From Microbacterium sp. MYb72 (GTDB lineage Bacteria > Actinomycetota > Actinomycetes > Actinomycetales > Microbacteriaceae): 64,000 bases of DNA. Numbering within the stretch: position 1 is the stretch's first letter; each line of letters begins with the position of its first letter. Under the pieces are notes generated by a model. It saw only the letters and a list, made by a program, of their open reading frames with translations. It had not been told where the DNA came from and did no database searches. Positions 51,706 to 60,249 of the stretch are shown here, piece by piece. The position numbers and the translations under genes were made by a program. The DNA lies in NCBI RefSeq assembly GCF_002979415.1, contig NZ_PCOT01000019.1:1-64000 (forward strand), read 5' to 3'.

Positions 51706-54700
51706 GTGCGGATCGACACTCAGGCGCAGCGCGTCATCTGGAGCGCGAGCGACCTCAAGGCCGCGGCCGAGTGCGAGTTCGCGTGGTGCAGAGCGATCGA
51801 CGCGAAGCTCGGCCGCGTTCCCGCGGTCGAGGAGCCAGAGGACGCGACGCTGGCCCGTGCCGCCCGTCTCGGAGACGTCCACGAGCAGAAGGTCCTCGCC
51901 GACTACGTGGCCGAGTTCGGGCAGGGCGTGCACGAGGTCGCGAAGGTGTCGTCGGTGGATGCCGACGCGCTCGCCGGCGTGGTCGCCGAGACGATCGCCG
52001 CGCTGTCCTCCGACGCCCGGGTGATCTTCCAGGCGGCGTTCGCGACCGAGGAGTTCGTCGGTTTCGCCGACTTCCTGCGGCGCGATCCCGACGGCCGCTG
52101 GCGGGTGGAGGACTCCAAGCTCGCCCGCAAGGCGCGGGTCACGGCGCTCATGCAGCTCGCGGCATACGTCGACCAGCTTGACCGCCTCGGCATCCCCCGA
52201 TCCGACGAGGTCGATCTGATCCTCGGCGACGGCACGCGGAGCACGCACCGGGTCGATGACCTCCTCCCGCTGTTCCGCGTGCGGCGTGGGCGGCTGCGAG
52301 CCTTGATCGCCGATCGTCGGATCGCGGAGGGTTCGGCCGGGGCTCCGCTCGCGTGGGGAGACGACCGCGGCGATCTCGATGTCGTCGCGTGCGGCCGCTG
52401 CGCCACGTGCGAGGAACAGGTGCTGGCGCACAGGGATCTGCTCATGGTGGCGCGCATGCGGCCGGTGCAGCGCGCTCGTCTGCGCTCAGCGGGCATCGAG
52501 ACGATCGATCAGCTCGCCGCGGCGTCCGATGCGCCGGAGGGCATGAATCCAGACACGTTCGCGACGCTCCGTGCGCAGGCCGAACTCCAGCTGCGGGCAG
52601 ATGCGGCGGGGACTCCCACGTTCGACGTGCACTACGCGGCGGCGATCCACACGCTCCCTGTTCCGAGCCACGGCGACATCTTCTTCGACTTCGAGGGCGA
52701 CCCGCTCTACACCGAGCCGGCGCCGGCGGGGGAGTCGGAGTGGGGGATCGACTACCTCTTCGGCTGGGTCGACAACCTCGATCAGTACACCGCGCTGTGG
52801 GCGCACGACTTCGCCGCGGAGAAGAGGGCTCTGGAGGACTTCCTCGATTTCGTGAAGGTGCGCAGAGCCGCCCACCCTGGCATGCACATCTACCACTACG
52901 CCCCGTACGAGACCTCGCACCTCGTCGCGATGGCGGCCAGGCACGGCGTGCGGGAGGGCGAGGTCGATCGGCTCCTCAGAGAGGGCGTGTTCGTCGACCT
53001 CTACCCGCTCGTGCTGCGCACGGTGCGCGTCGGGTCGCGCTCGTACTCGATCAAGAAGCTCGAACCGCTCTACATGGGCGCCGATGTGCGCACGAGCGAT
53101 GTGCAGAAGGGCGACGACTCGATCGTCCAGTACGTCGCAGCGCGCGAGTTCGCGGCCGCGGGGGAGCAGGCCGAGGCGGATGCTGTGTTCGCCGACCTCG
53201 CCGACTACAACCGCTACGACTGCGTGTCGACGCGGCGTCTGCGCAACTGGCTGATCAACATCGCTCGGGAGAAGGGTGTGCACCCGGCGCCGCCCGACCA
53301 GGCCGACGAGGCCATGTACGAGCCGTCTCCGCGGTCAGTCGCCCTGCTCGGCGACGCGGAGCATGACGTCGAGGCGGGCGGCGACGGTCAGGTGCACCGG
53401 ATCGCCGCCGCGGCCATCGACTACTTCCCCCGGGAGGCGAAGAGCTTCTGGGTCTCGCACTTCCAGAGACTCCGTGAGCCGGTCACGATGTGGGACGGCA
53501 CGAGAGACGTCATCCGCGTCGATCGGTTCTCGTCGACCGTGAGCCGTGACTGGAGCGTGGGCGAGGGCCGTCGGGTGATGTCGCGCGACATCGAGATCCG
53601 CGGCGAGGTGTCCCCGGGTACGACGCTCGGCGTCGGGTCGCAGCCGTTCGCGCTGTACGAGGTCCCCGCGCCCTTTGACACCGAAGTGCCCTCACGTGTC
53701 GTGCACGTGCCGCACACGGTGACGATCGCCGAGGTGCTCGACGACGGATATCTCGTGACCGAGACCGCTGTTCAGGGGCAGACGTGGGACGAGCTCCCGA
53801 TCGCGCTGACTCCGGCCGCGCCGCCGAGAGTGGTCTCCCTGCAGGGGGCGATCGACGAGTGGGCGGATGCCGTGCACCTGGCCGCGCCGGGCTTCCCCGA
53901 CGACGCGGCGACCGACATCCTCCGGCGGATCCCTCCGCGCACGGTGTCGGGAGCGCCGCTTCCGGAAGCGGGTGGCGACACGATCGATGCGATCGTACGC
54001 GGCATCCTCGATCTCGACCACAGCTACCTCGCGGTGCAGGGGCCTCCCGGTACCGGCAAGACGTACACCGGGTCCCAGGTCATCGCGCGGCTGGTGAACG
54101 AGCACGGCTTCAAGGTCGGAGTCGTCGCCCAATCCCATGCGATCATCGAGACCCTGCTCGAGCGGGTGGTCGCCGACGGCGTGTCTCCTTCGCAGGTGGG
54201 CAAGGCGCCGAAGTCCGATGACGGCGATCCGTCGTACACGGTGATCCCGAAGAGCGGGATGGCGTCGTTCCTCGCCGAGCACAGCGGTGAGGGCGTCGTG
54301 GTCGGCGGCACGGCCTGGGACTTCAGCAACACTCAGCGGGTCGGCCGCCGGGGTCTCGACCTGCTGGTGATCGATGAGGCCGGACAGTTCTCGCTCGCGT
54401 CGACGATCGCGGTGGCCGCGGGGGCGAAGCGACTGCTGCTGCTCGGAGACCCCCAGCAGCTGCCCCAGGTGAGCCAGGGCGCTCATCCCGAACCGGTCGA
54501 CACCTCCGCGCTCGGATGGGTCATGGACGGTGACGCGGTCGTGAAGCCCGAGTACGGGTACTTCCTCGCGAGGTCGTGGAGAATGCACCCGTTGGTCGCC
54601 GCCCCGGTCTCCACGCTCGCCTACGCAGGCAAGCTGGCTTCCGCTCCTGGCACCGAGAAGAGATCGCTCGCCGGCATCGATCCCGGCCTTCACGTCCTGC

Positions 54701-55176
54701 CCCTGCGCCACCGTGGCAACGCGACGCAGTCCGCTGAAGAGGCGGAGGCGGTCGTCGCACTCGTGGCCGATCTCCTCGGCCGCACGTTCACCGACAACGA
54801 CGCGGACGCCACGGCGCGCCCTCTCGTACAGTCCGACATCATCGTCGTCACGCCCTACAACGCGCAACGTCAGCTCGTGCACGACGCGCTCTCCACCGCA
54901 GGCTTCCCCGATGTCCCTGTAGGCACGGTCGACAACTTCCAGGGCAAGGAGGCCGTCGTGTCGATCACCTCGCTCGCCGCATCCAGCGGGCGAGACGCTC
55001 CCCGCGGTCCGGAGTTCCTGCTCCTGCAGAACCGGCTGAACGTGGCGATCTCGCGCGCCCAGGTCGTCGCCTATCTGATCCACTCGCCCGCGCTTCTCGA
55101 CGATCTGCCGTACACGCCGGAGGGCGTTGCACGGCTCAGCGCGTTCGCCCGACTGGTCGGCGCCGGAGAGGACTGA
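51706..55176 (+). CDS. TM0106-family RecB-like nuclease fused to SF1 helicase
   Basis: A 1156-residue three-part protein. Residues 1-300 are a RecB-like nuclease (WSASDLKAAAECEFAW, then VEDSKLARKA with the D-x-K core) with a cysteine cluster CGRCATCEEQ that could bind Fe-S. Residues 300-530 are a RNase H-like/YprB exonuclease (DIFFDFEGDPLYTE, YNRYDCVSTRRLR). The C-terminal half is an Upf1/Dna2-like helicase: Walker A GPPGTGKT, DEAGQFSLAS, LLGDPQQLPQV, SWRMHPLV, TVDNFQGKEAVVS and NRLNVAISRAQ. It should unwind and degrade nucleic acid in repair or defence. GTG start with GGGAG upstream. It overlaps no neighbour. Confidence 0.88.
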   Translation: MRIDTQAQRVIWSASDLKAAAECEFAWCRAIDAKLGRVPAVEEPEDATLARAARLGDVHEQKVLADYVAEFGQGVHEVAKVSSVDADALAGVVAETIAALSSDARVIFQAAFATEEFVGFADFLRRDPDGRWRVEDSKLARKARVTALMQLAAYVDQLDRLGIPRSDEVDLILGDGTRSTHRVDDLLPLFRVRRGRLRALIADRRIAEGSAGAPLAWGDDRGDLDVVACGRCATCEEQVLAHRDLLMVARMRPVQRARLRSAGIETIDQLAAASDAPEGMNPDTFATLRAQAELQLRADAAGTPTFDVHYAAAIHTLPVPSHGDIFFDFEGDPLYTEPAPAGESEWGIDYLFGWVDNLDQYTALWAHDFAAEKRALEDFLDFVKVRRAAHPGMHIYHYAPYETSHLVAMAARHGVREGEVDRLLREGVFVDLYPLVLRTVRVGSRSYSIKKLEPLYMGADVRTSDVQKGDDSIVQYVAAREFAAAGEQAEADAVFADLADYNRYDCVSTRRLRNWLINIAREKGVHPAPPDQADEAMYEPSPRSVALLGDAEHDVEAGGDGQVHRIAAAAIDYFPREAKSFWVSHFQRLREPVTMWDGTRDVIRVDRFSSTVSRDWSVGEGRRVMSRDIEIRGEVSPGTTLGVGSQPFALYEVPAPFDTEVPSRVVHVPHTVTIAEVLDDGYLVTETAVQGQTWDELPIALTPAAPPRVVSLQGAIDEWADAVHLAAPGFPDDAATDILRRIPPRTVSGAPLPEAGGDTIDAIVRGILDLDHSYLAVQGPPGTGKTYTGSQVIARLVNEHGFKVGVVAQSHAIIETLLERVVADGVSPSQVGKAPKSDDGDPSYTVIPKSGMASFLAEHSGEGVVVGGTAWDFSNTQRVGRRGLDLLVIDEAGQFSLASTIAVAAGAKRLLLLGDPQQLPQVSQGAHPEPVDTSALGWVMDGDAVVKPEYGYFLARSWRMHPLVAAPVSTLAYAGKLASAPGTEKRSLAGIDPGLHVLPLRHRGNATQSAEEAEAVVALVADLLGRTFTDNDADATARPLVQSDIIVVTPYNAQRQLVHDALSTAGFPDVPVGTVDNFQGKEAVVSITSLAASSGRDAPRGPEFLLLQNRLNVAISRAQVVAYLIHSPALLDDLPYTPEGVARLSAFARLVGAGED

Positions 55177-55179
55177 ACG

Positions 55180-55947
55180 ATGCACACGACGGACGACATC
55201 CTTCGCGCGGCCGCCGCCTGGGCCTGGCTGCCGCGCGACAGCGAGCACGTGCGGGAAGACCTGCTGCTGGTGAGGTACCCCGAACGGTTCGGAGGCGGTG
55301 TGCGCGGCTCCCAGGTCAGCTCGCCGTCGAGCGCCGCCGCGGTTCTCGATCGTGCTGTCGAGAAGACCCGAGCATGGGGCGAGTCGCAGTTGACCTTCTG
55401 GACGAATCCGTCCGACGACCCTGATCTCGAGGAGGAGCTGCGCCGCCGCGGCGCCCTGCACGAGGATACGGTCGCCGTGTTCGCCCTCGCGATCGATCAG
55501 CTCGCGATCGACGTTCCGAGCGGAGTCACCGCCGAGGTGGTCCGCACGCTGGAGCAGGTGCGCGAAGTGGACGCGATCAACGTGCCGGTGTGGGAGCAGT
55601 CGCCGCTCGATGAGGAGGGACTGCGCACCGAGCTGGCGGAGGTGACTGCCGGGCTTGAAGCCGCAGAAGGCGTGCGCGTGCTCGGCCGACTCGACGGCGA
55701 GGCTGTGAGCACCGGCGGCTGCACGATCGTCGAAGGCTTCACCCGCCTGTGGGGTGCCGCGACCCTGGAGCGGGCTCGAGGCCGCGGCGCGTATCGGGCG
55801 GTCCTGGCGGAGCGGCTCCGAGCGAGCGCCGAGCTCGGCGCGACGACCGCGCTCGTGAAGGGCAGGATCTCGACATCCGCGCCGATCCTCGAACGAGCGG
55901 GGTTCCGGCACTACGGAGACGAGCGCGCGTACCGGCTGAGCGTCTGA
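55180..55947 (+). CDS. GNAT family N-acetyltransferase
   Basis: A 255-residue protein with a C-terminal GNAT core (LGRLDGEAVSTGGCTIVEGFTRLWGAATLERARGRGAYRAVLAERLRASAELG, with R-G-R-G-A-Y for CoA binding). The N-terminal half has a partial second GNAT-like fold. It begins three bases after the nuclease-helicase stop and is likely co-transcribed. Substrate unknown. Confidence 0.82.
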   Translation: MHTTDDILRAAAAWAWLPRDSEHVREDLLLVRYPERFGGGVRGSQVSSPSSAAAVLDRAVEKTRAWGESQLTFWTNPSDDPDLEEELRRRGALHEDTVAVFALAIDQLAIDVPSGVTAEVVRTLEQVREVDAINVPVWEQSPLDEEGLRTELAEVTAGLEAAEGVRVLGRLDGEAVSTGGCTIVEGFTRLWGAATLERARGRGAYRAVLAERLRASAELGATTALVKGRISTSAPILERAGFRHYGDERAYRLSV

Positions 55948-56140
55948 CTCCGGCCCCGCCCGAGCGCAGCTCTGCTGCGACGCTTCCGCCCGCTCTCGGT
56001 GCCCAGCTCTGTGGGCGTGCCCGAGCAACTGAACCGGGCGCCGCTCTGCAGCCCTGATCGAGCGTCTGACTCAGGCCCGGGCCCATGCGCAGAGCTCCGC
56101 CGCGGCGCCTCCGCCCGCTACCCAACGCAGCTCTGCTGCG
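55938..56140. repeat. Duplicated sequence with repeated hairpins between convergent genes
   Basis: GAGCGTCTGACTC, including the GNAT stop, is at 55938-55950 and again at 56060-56072. The hairpin CGCAGC-TCT-GCTGCG is at 55965-55979 and 56126-56140. The 220-base gap to the upp stop is therefore an imperfect tandem duplication of about 120 bp, probably of terminator hairpins. Confidence 0.55.
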
Positions 56141-56168
56141 CCGGGGAAGCCGCAATTGGGCCCGAGGG

Positions 56169-56801
56169 TCAGACGGTGCCGTACAGGCGGTCTCCGGCGT
56201 CGCCGAGACCGGGGACGATGTAGCCCTTCTCGTTGAGCCGCTCGTCGAGTGCGCCCAGCACCAGGGTGACGTCGCGGTCGCCGACGAGCGCCTCGATCGC
56301 GGCGACTCCCTCGGGGGTGCCGAGCAGGCAGATCGCGGTGACATCCTTGGCTCCGCGGTCGAAGAGGAACTGGATCGCCGCGGCGAGCGAGCCGCCGGTG
56401 GCGAGCATCGGGTCGATCGCGAAGCACTGGCGGTCACTGAGGTCGTCGGGAAGACGCTCGGCGTAGGTCGTCGGCTCGAAGGTCTCCTCATCGCGGACCA
56501 TGCCGAGGAACCCGACCTCGGCGGTCGGCAGCAGCTTGACGAGACCCTCCAGCATGCCGAGGCCGGCGCGCAGGATCGGCACCACGATGGGCCGGGGCTC
56601 GGAGATCTTGACGCCCATCGTCTTCGTCACCGGGGTGGTGATCTCGATGGGGCTGACCCGCACGTTGCGCGTCGCCTCGTAGGCGAGCAGCGTCACGAGC
56701 TCCTCCGTGAGCTGGCGGAACACCGGCGACGGGGTGCGCTCGTCGCGCAGCACCGAGAGCTTGTGGGTGATGAGAGGGTGGTCGGCAACGTGAACGCGCA
56801 T
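56169..56801 (-). CDS. upp: Uracil phosphoribosyltransferase
   Basis: A 210-residue salvage enzyme making UMP from uracil and [36 protein letters not shown] and the PRPP loop [16 protein letters not shown] near residue 130 are diagnostic. Convergent with the GNAT gene and divergent from tadA. Confidence 0.96.
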   Translation of the reverse strand: MRVHVADHPLITHKLSVLRDERTPSPVFRQLTEELVTLLAYEATRNVRVSPIEITTPVTKTMGVKISEPRPIVVPILRAGLGMLEGLVKLLPTAEVGFLGMVRDEETFEPTTYAERLPDDLSDRQCFAIDPMLATGGSLAAAIQFLFDRGAKDVTAICLLGTPEGVAAIEALVGDRDVTLVLGALDERLNEKGYIVPGLGDAGDRLYGTV

Positions 56802-56881
56802 GGATACAGGCTAATGCGCCGCACAGCCCCGCACGACATCGGATGCCGCGGCACCCGCGCCGCGCGCCGTAGGCTCGTCCC

Positions 56882-57337
56882 ATGACCTCCGCTGACGACC
56901 GTGCGATGACGCGTGCTCTGGAGCTCGCCGCCGAGGCCGCCGCAGCCGATGAGATCCCCGTCGGAGCCGTGGTCCTCGATGCGGAAGGACGCGTGCTCGC
57001 CGAGGGACGCAACGATCGAGAGGCCACGCACGACCCCACCGGCCACGCGGAGGTGAACGCGCTCCGCGGAGCGGCGGCATCCCTCGGCTCCTGGAATCTC
57101 GACGGATGCACCCTCGTCGTCACCCTCGAACCCTGTGTCATGTGCGCAGGGGCGATCCTGCAGTCGCGCATCTCGCGCGTCGTGTTCGGGGCCTGGGACG
57201 ACAAGGCCGGAGCCGCCGGCTCCATGTACGACGTGCTGCGCGACCGCCGGCTGCCCTACCGGGCCGAGGTCGTCGGGGGCGTCGAAGCGGATGCCGCGAC
57301 AGGTCTTCTCCGCGCCTTCTTCGAACAGCGGCGCTGA
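56882..57337 (+). CDS. tadA: tRNA adenosine(34) deaminase
   Basis: A 151-residue zinc deaminase that converts A34 to inosine in the anticodon of tRNA-Arg. Zinc ligands His55, Cys85 and Cys88 and the catalytic Glu57 are present (HAEVNAL and PCVMCAGAI), and the C-terminal helix holds FFEQRR. Essential in most bacteria. Divergent from upp. Confidence 0.95.
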   Translation: MTSADDRAMTRALELAAEAAAADEIPVGAVVLDAEGRVLAEGRNDREATHDPTGHAEVNALRGAAASLGSWNLDGCTLVVTLEPCVMCAGAILQSRISRVVFGAWDDKAGAAGSMYDVLRDRRLPYRAEVVGGVEADAATGLLRAFFEQRR

Positions 57338-57377
57338 GCGCAGTACCCGCGATCACGCCCAGCGATCTGATCCCCGG

Positions 57378-57417
57378 GCTCTGCCCCGGCACCCGCCCGT
57401 GCTCTGCCCCGGCACCC
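57378..57417. repeat. 17-bp perfect direct repeat
   Basis: GCTCTGCCCCGGCACCC is at 57378-57394 and at 57401-57417, six bases apart, in the short gap between the convergent tadA and hydrolase genes. Confidence 0.6.
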
Positions 57418-57427
57418 CGCGCCGGCG

Positions 57428-58324
57428 TCAGAGAGCGGTCGTGACGGCGTCCGCCAGGCGAGCGACCAGCGTCAGGTACGACTGCGCGCGCTCGTCGAAG
57501 TAGCCGGGGTGTCGGATGCCTCGTTCGTCGACCGCGGTCTGGGAGGCGTGGCCCTCGACGGGGACCCCCGCGACCACGCCGCCGTCGATGCCCGGTGCCT
57601 CGCCGCCGTCGGAGTCGTACACGATGACGCCGCGGATGTCGCGCGGATCGATCGGGTGGTTGCCGAGCCGTCCCATCGGGGCGACGCCGTCGCCGGCGCC
57701 CTCGGTGGCGTAGACCACGGCCTCTTCTCGTTCGATCGCGTCCTCGATCGCCGTGCTCGCGGCGTGGGTGACGCCGGCCGAGGCGATGCAGAACGCCGTG
57801 CGGACCTCGTCGGCGATGTTCAGCGCGAACATCTCGCCGAGCAGGGTGGTCGAGTACGAGTAGGCGACGGCGGCGATGTGGGCGCCGGGATTCCGCACGA
57901 TCAGCCGATCGATGTCGACCGACAGCCGGGCGGCGCCGATGGTCGCGTGCTTGGTCGCGAGCGCCGTGACGTGCGTTCCGGAGTCCCACGCGAACCAGGC
58001 GACGGTCGCGACCTTGCGCGGCTCGCCGCGCGCCACGCACGTGCGGATGATGTCGATGCACAGTCGCTGCGCGGCGTCCGCCCACTCGGGGAAGGACGCG
58101 AGGTCCGTGTCGATGCCGTGCAGCAGGTACACGACGAGGTCGGCCGTGCTCGGATCGCCGAAGGAAACGACGGCGTAGGGCCGACCGTCGAGGATCGTGA
58201 AGGACTCCAGCCGCGCCTGAGAGTCGGCGTCCAGCACGGATTGGACGTGCTGGATCTTCGTCCGCGTCTCGACCGGCAGGTCGGGGCGCGCGAGCGCGGA
58301 CCTCAGCTCGTCCCGCACCGGCAC
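57428..58324 (-). CDS. Alpha/beta hydrolase-like (DUF1023-type) protein
   Basis: A 298-residue protein resembling the alpha/beta hydrolases of the DUF1023 group common in actinobacteria. A strand-loop VVYLLHGIDTDLASF (oxyanion region), then a nucleophile-elbow-like VAYSYSTTLLGEM with Ser in S-Y-S, and an Asp/His-containing end (YDSDGGEAPGID, GHASQTAV) fit. Start is GTG. It begins two bases after the CDF stop, so it is co-transcribed with it. No secretion signal; substrate unknown. Confidence 0.72.
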   Translation of the reverse strand: MPVRDELRSALARPDLPVETRTKIQHVQSVLDADSQARLESFTILDGRPYAVVSFGDPSTADLVVYLLHGIDTDLASFPEWADAAQRLCIDIIRTCVARGEPRKVATVAWFAWDSGTHVTALATKHATIGAARLSVDIDRLIVRNPGAHIAAVAYSYSTTLLGEMFALNIADEVRTAFCIASAGVTHAASTAIEDAIEREEAVVYATEGAGDGVAPMGRLGNHPIDPRDIRGVIVYDSDGGEAPGIDGGVVAGVPVEGHASQTAVDERGIRHPGYFDERAQSYLTLVARLADAVTTAL

Positions 58325-58326
58325 GA

Positions 58327-59298
58327 TCAGTCCGAGGACTTCAGCACGAACACATCGGTCGACGGCTGCGGGTCGATCGCCGGGCGATACACGTCGGGCT
58401 CGATGTAGATCACGCGGGCGATCGGAAGCGCCGCACGGATGCGCGCCTCGATCTCGTCGATGTCGTCGGCGACCTCGCGCAGCGGCTTGTCGGCGCTCAG
58501 CGCGATCTTTGCCGCGACCATCAGCTCGTCAGGGCCGAGGTACAGGGTCTTCATGTGGATGATCTTCTCCACTTCGGGACCCTCGTTGACGGCGTCGACG
58601 ATGCGGTCGTAGTCGGCGGGGTTCGCGCCCTCGCCGACCAGCAGGCTCTTGGTCTCGATGCCGAGCACGATCGCGATGGCCACGAGAAGCAGACCGATCA
58701 TGACGGTGCCGAGGGCGTCGAAGAGCGGGTTGCCCGTGATGACGGTGAGGCCGACGCCGAGCAGCGCGAACGCCAGGCCGGTGAGGGCTCCGGTGTCTTC
58801 GAGAAGCACGACGGGGAGCTCGGGGGCCTTCGCGCGGCGCACGAACGACGCCCACGACTGCCCCTTCTCGCGCACCAGGTTGCTCTCCTTCACCGCGGTG
58901 CGCAGGGAGACCGATTCGAGCACGATCGCGACGAGCAGCACCACGATCGGAAGCCACCACCACACCGGGTCGAGCTCGTGCGGGTGGCGCAGCTTGTCGA
59001 CGCCCTCGTAGATCGCGAAGACACCGCCGACCGAGAACAGGATGATCGACACCACGAACGCGGAGACGTAGCGCTCCCGGCCGTAGCCGAAGGGATGCTC
59101 GCGGTCGGCCTGGCGCTGAGCCTTGCGCCCGCCGAACATGAGGAGCAGCTGGTTGCCCGAGTCGGCGACGGAGTGGATCGCCTCGGCGAGCATCGAGGCC
59201 GAGCCCGACAGCGCCCATGCGATGAACTTCGCGAGCGCGATGCCCAGGTTCGCCAGGAACGCCGCGATGATTGCTCTGCTGCCGCCGGATGCACTCAT
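58327..59298 (-). CDS. Cation diffusion facilitator transporter
   Basis: A 323-residue CDF protein with six helices and a C-terminal cytosolic dimer domain (HMKTLYLGPDELMVAAKIALS ... EIEARIRAALPIARVIYIEPDV). Metal-site parts are AEAIHSVADSGNQLLLMFG (helix 2) and LLEDTGALTGLAFALLG (helix 5), with AEAIHS rather than the DxxxD pair seen in zinc exporters. Probably exports Zn, Fe or Mn. It differs from the short CDF at 14034. Heads the operon with the hydrolase. Confidence 0.9.
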   Translation of the reverse strand: MSASGGSRAIIAAFLANLGIALAKFIAWALSGSASMLAEAIHSVADSGNQLLLMFGGRKAQRQADREHPFGYGRERYVSAFVVSIILFSVGGVFAIYEGVDKLRHPHELDPVWWWLPIVVLLVAIVLESVSLRTAVKESNLVREKGQSWASFVRRAKAPELPVVLLEDTGALTGLAFALLGVGLTVITGNPLFDALGTVMIGLLLVAIAIVLGIETKSLLVGEGANPADYDRIVDAVNEGPEVEKIIHMKTLYLGPDELMVAAKIALSADKPLREVADDIDEIEARIRAALPIARVIYIEPDVYRPAIDPQPSTDVFVLKSSD

Positions 59299-59357
59299 GG
59301 GACGAGTCTAGATCTCCTCCCTGAGGGATCAGCGGCGAGCCGCCGTAGGATGACGAC

Positions 59358-60197
59358 ATGACTGACGCGCTTCCCTCGATCGCTTTTCTCGGTGCCGGTT
59401 CCATGGGAGGGGCGATCCTCCGCGGCGTCGTCGCCTCGGGCATCGCGGTCGACGGCGGCATCACCGCGACCAACCGCACCGCGCAGAGCGCGGCGACGCT
59501 GGAGGGGATGCCGGGCGTCACCAGCGTCGCCCTCGACGGGCATCCGACCGGCAACCTCGACGCCGCGGCATCCGCCGGCATCGTCATCGTCGGTGTGAAG
59601 CCCGCGATGGTGCCGGACCTGCTCCGCGAGATCGGGCCGCACCTGAAGCCGGAGACGATCGTCGTCAGCATCGCCGCAGGGGTCACCCTGCAGACCTTCG
59701 CCGATGTGCTCGGCGCTGAGGCGCGTGTCATCCGCTCGATGCCGAACACCCCCGCGACCGTCGGCAAGGCGGTCACCGGACTCGCCGCCGGGGCTGCGGT
59801 CACGGAGTCCGATCTCGCCGAGGTTCGTCGCATGTTCGAGACCGTCGGCGCCGTGATCGAGGTGCCGGAGTCGCAGATCGACGCGCTCTCCACGATCTCG
59901 GGCTCCGGACCCGCGTACGTGTTTCTGCTGATCGAGAAGCTGACCGCGGCGGCGGTCGATCTGGGCTTCACAGAGGCCGATGCGCGCCTGATGGCGGAGC
60001 AGACCTTCATCGGGGCGACCGCGCTCCTCGACGCATCGGGAGAGGACCCCGCCGAGCTGCGCCGCCGGGTCACGAGCCCCAAGGGCACGACCGAGCGCGC
60101 GATCGCGGTGCTGCAGGATGCGCACCTCGACCGGACCTTCGCCGATGCTGCCGCGGCGGCGCTGGCCCGTGCTAAGGAACTCGCGGCCGGGGCGTGA
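59358..60197 (+). CDS. proC: Pyrroline-5-carboxylate reductase
   Basis: A 279-residue NADPH-dependent enzyme that makes proline. The Rossmann loop AFLGAGSMGGAIL is near the N-terminus, VGVKPAMV comes later, and the family signature STISGSGPAYVFLLIEKL is near residue 180. RVTSPKGTTERAI is the conserved C-terminal motif. Divergent from the CDF gene; ends 53 bp before the stop of the ABC exporter. Confidence 0.95.
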   Translation: MTDALPSIAFLGAGSMGGAILRGVVASGIAVDGGITATNRTAQSAATLEGMPGVTSVALDGHPTGNLDAAASAGIVIVGVKPAMVPDLLREIGPHLKPETIVVSIAAGVTLQTFADVLGAEARVIRSMPNTPATVGKAVTGLAAGAAVTESDLAEVRRMFETVGAVIEVPESQIDALSTISGSGPAYVFLLIEKLTAAAVDLGFTEADARLMAEQTFIGATALLDASGEDPAELRRRVTSPKGTTERAIAVLQDAHLDRTFADAAAAALARAKELAAGA

Positions 60198-60249
60198 TCC
60201 ACCGCCTCTGCCACGGAGGACCGCTCGAGATCAGGGCGATAGCCCGCGG

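Noticed and set aside
55948..56168. tRNA-Ser or small stable RNA, sometimes found near tadA
   Set aside because: No tRNA T-arm or anticodon arm is present; the stems are the duplicated hairpins.
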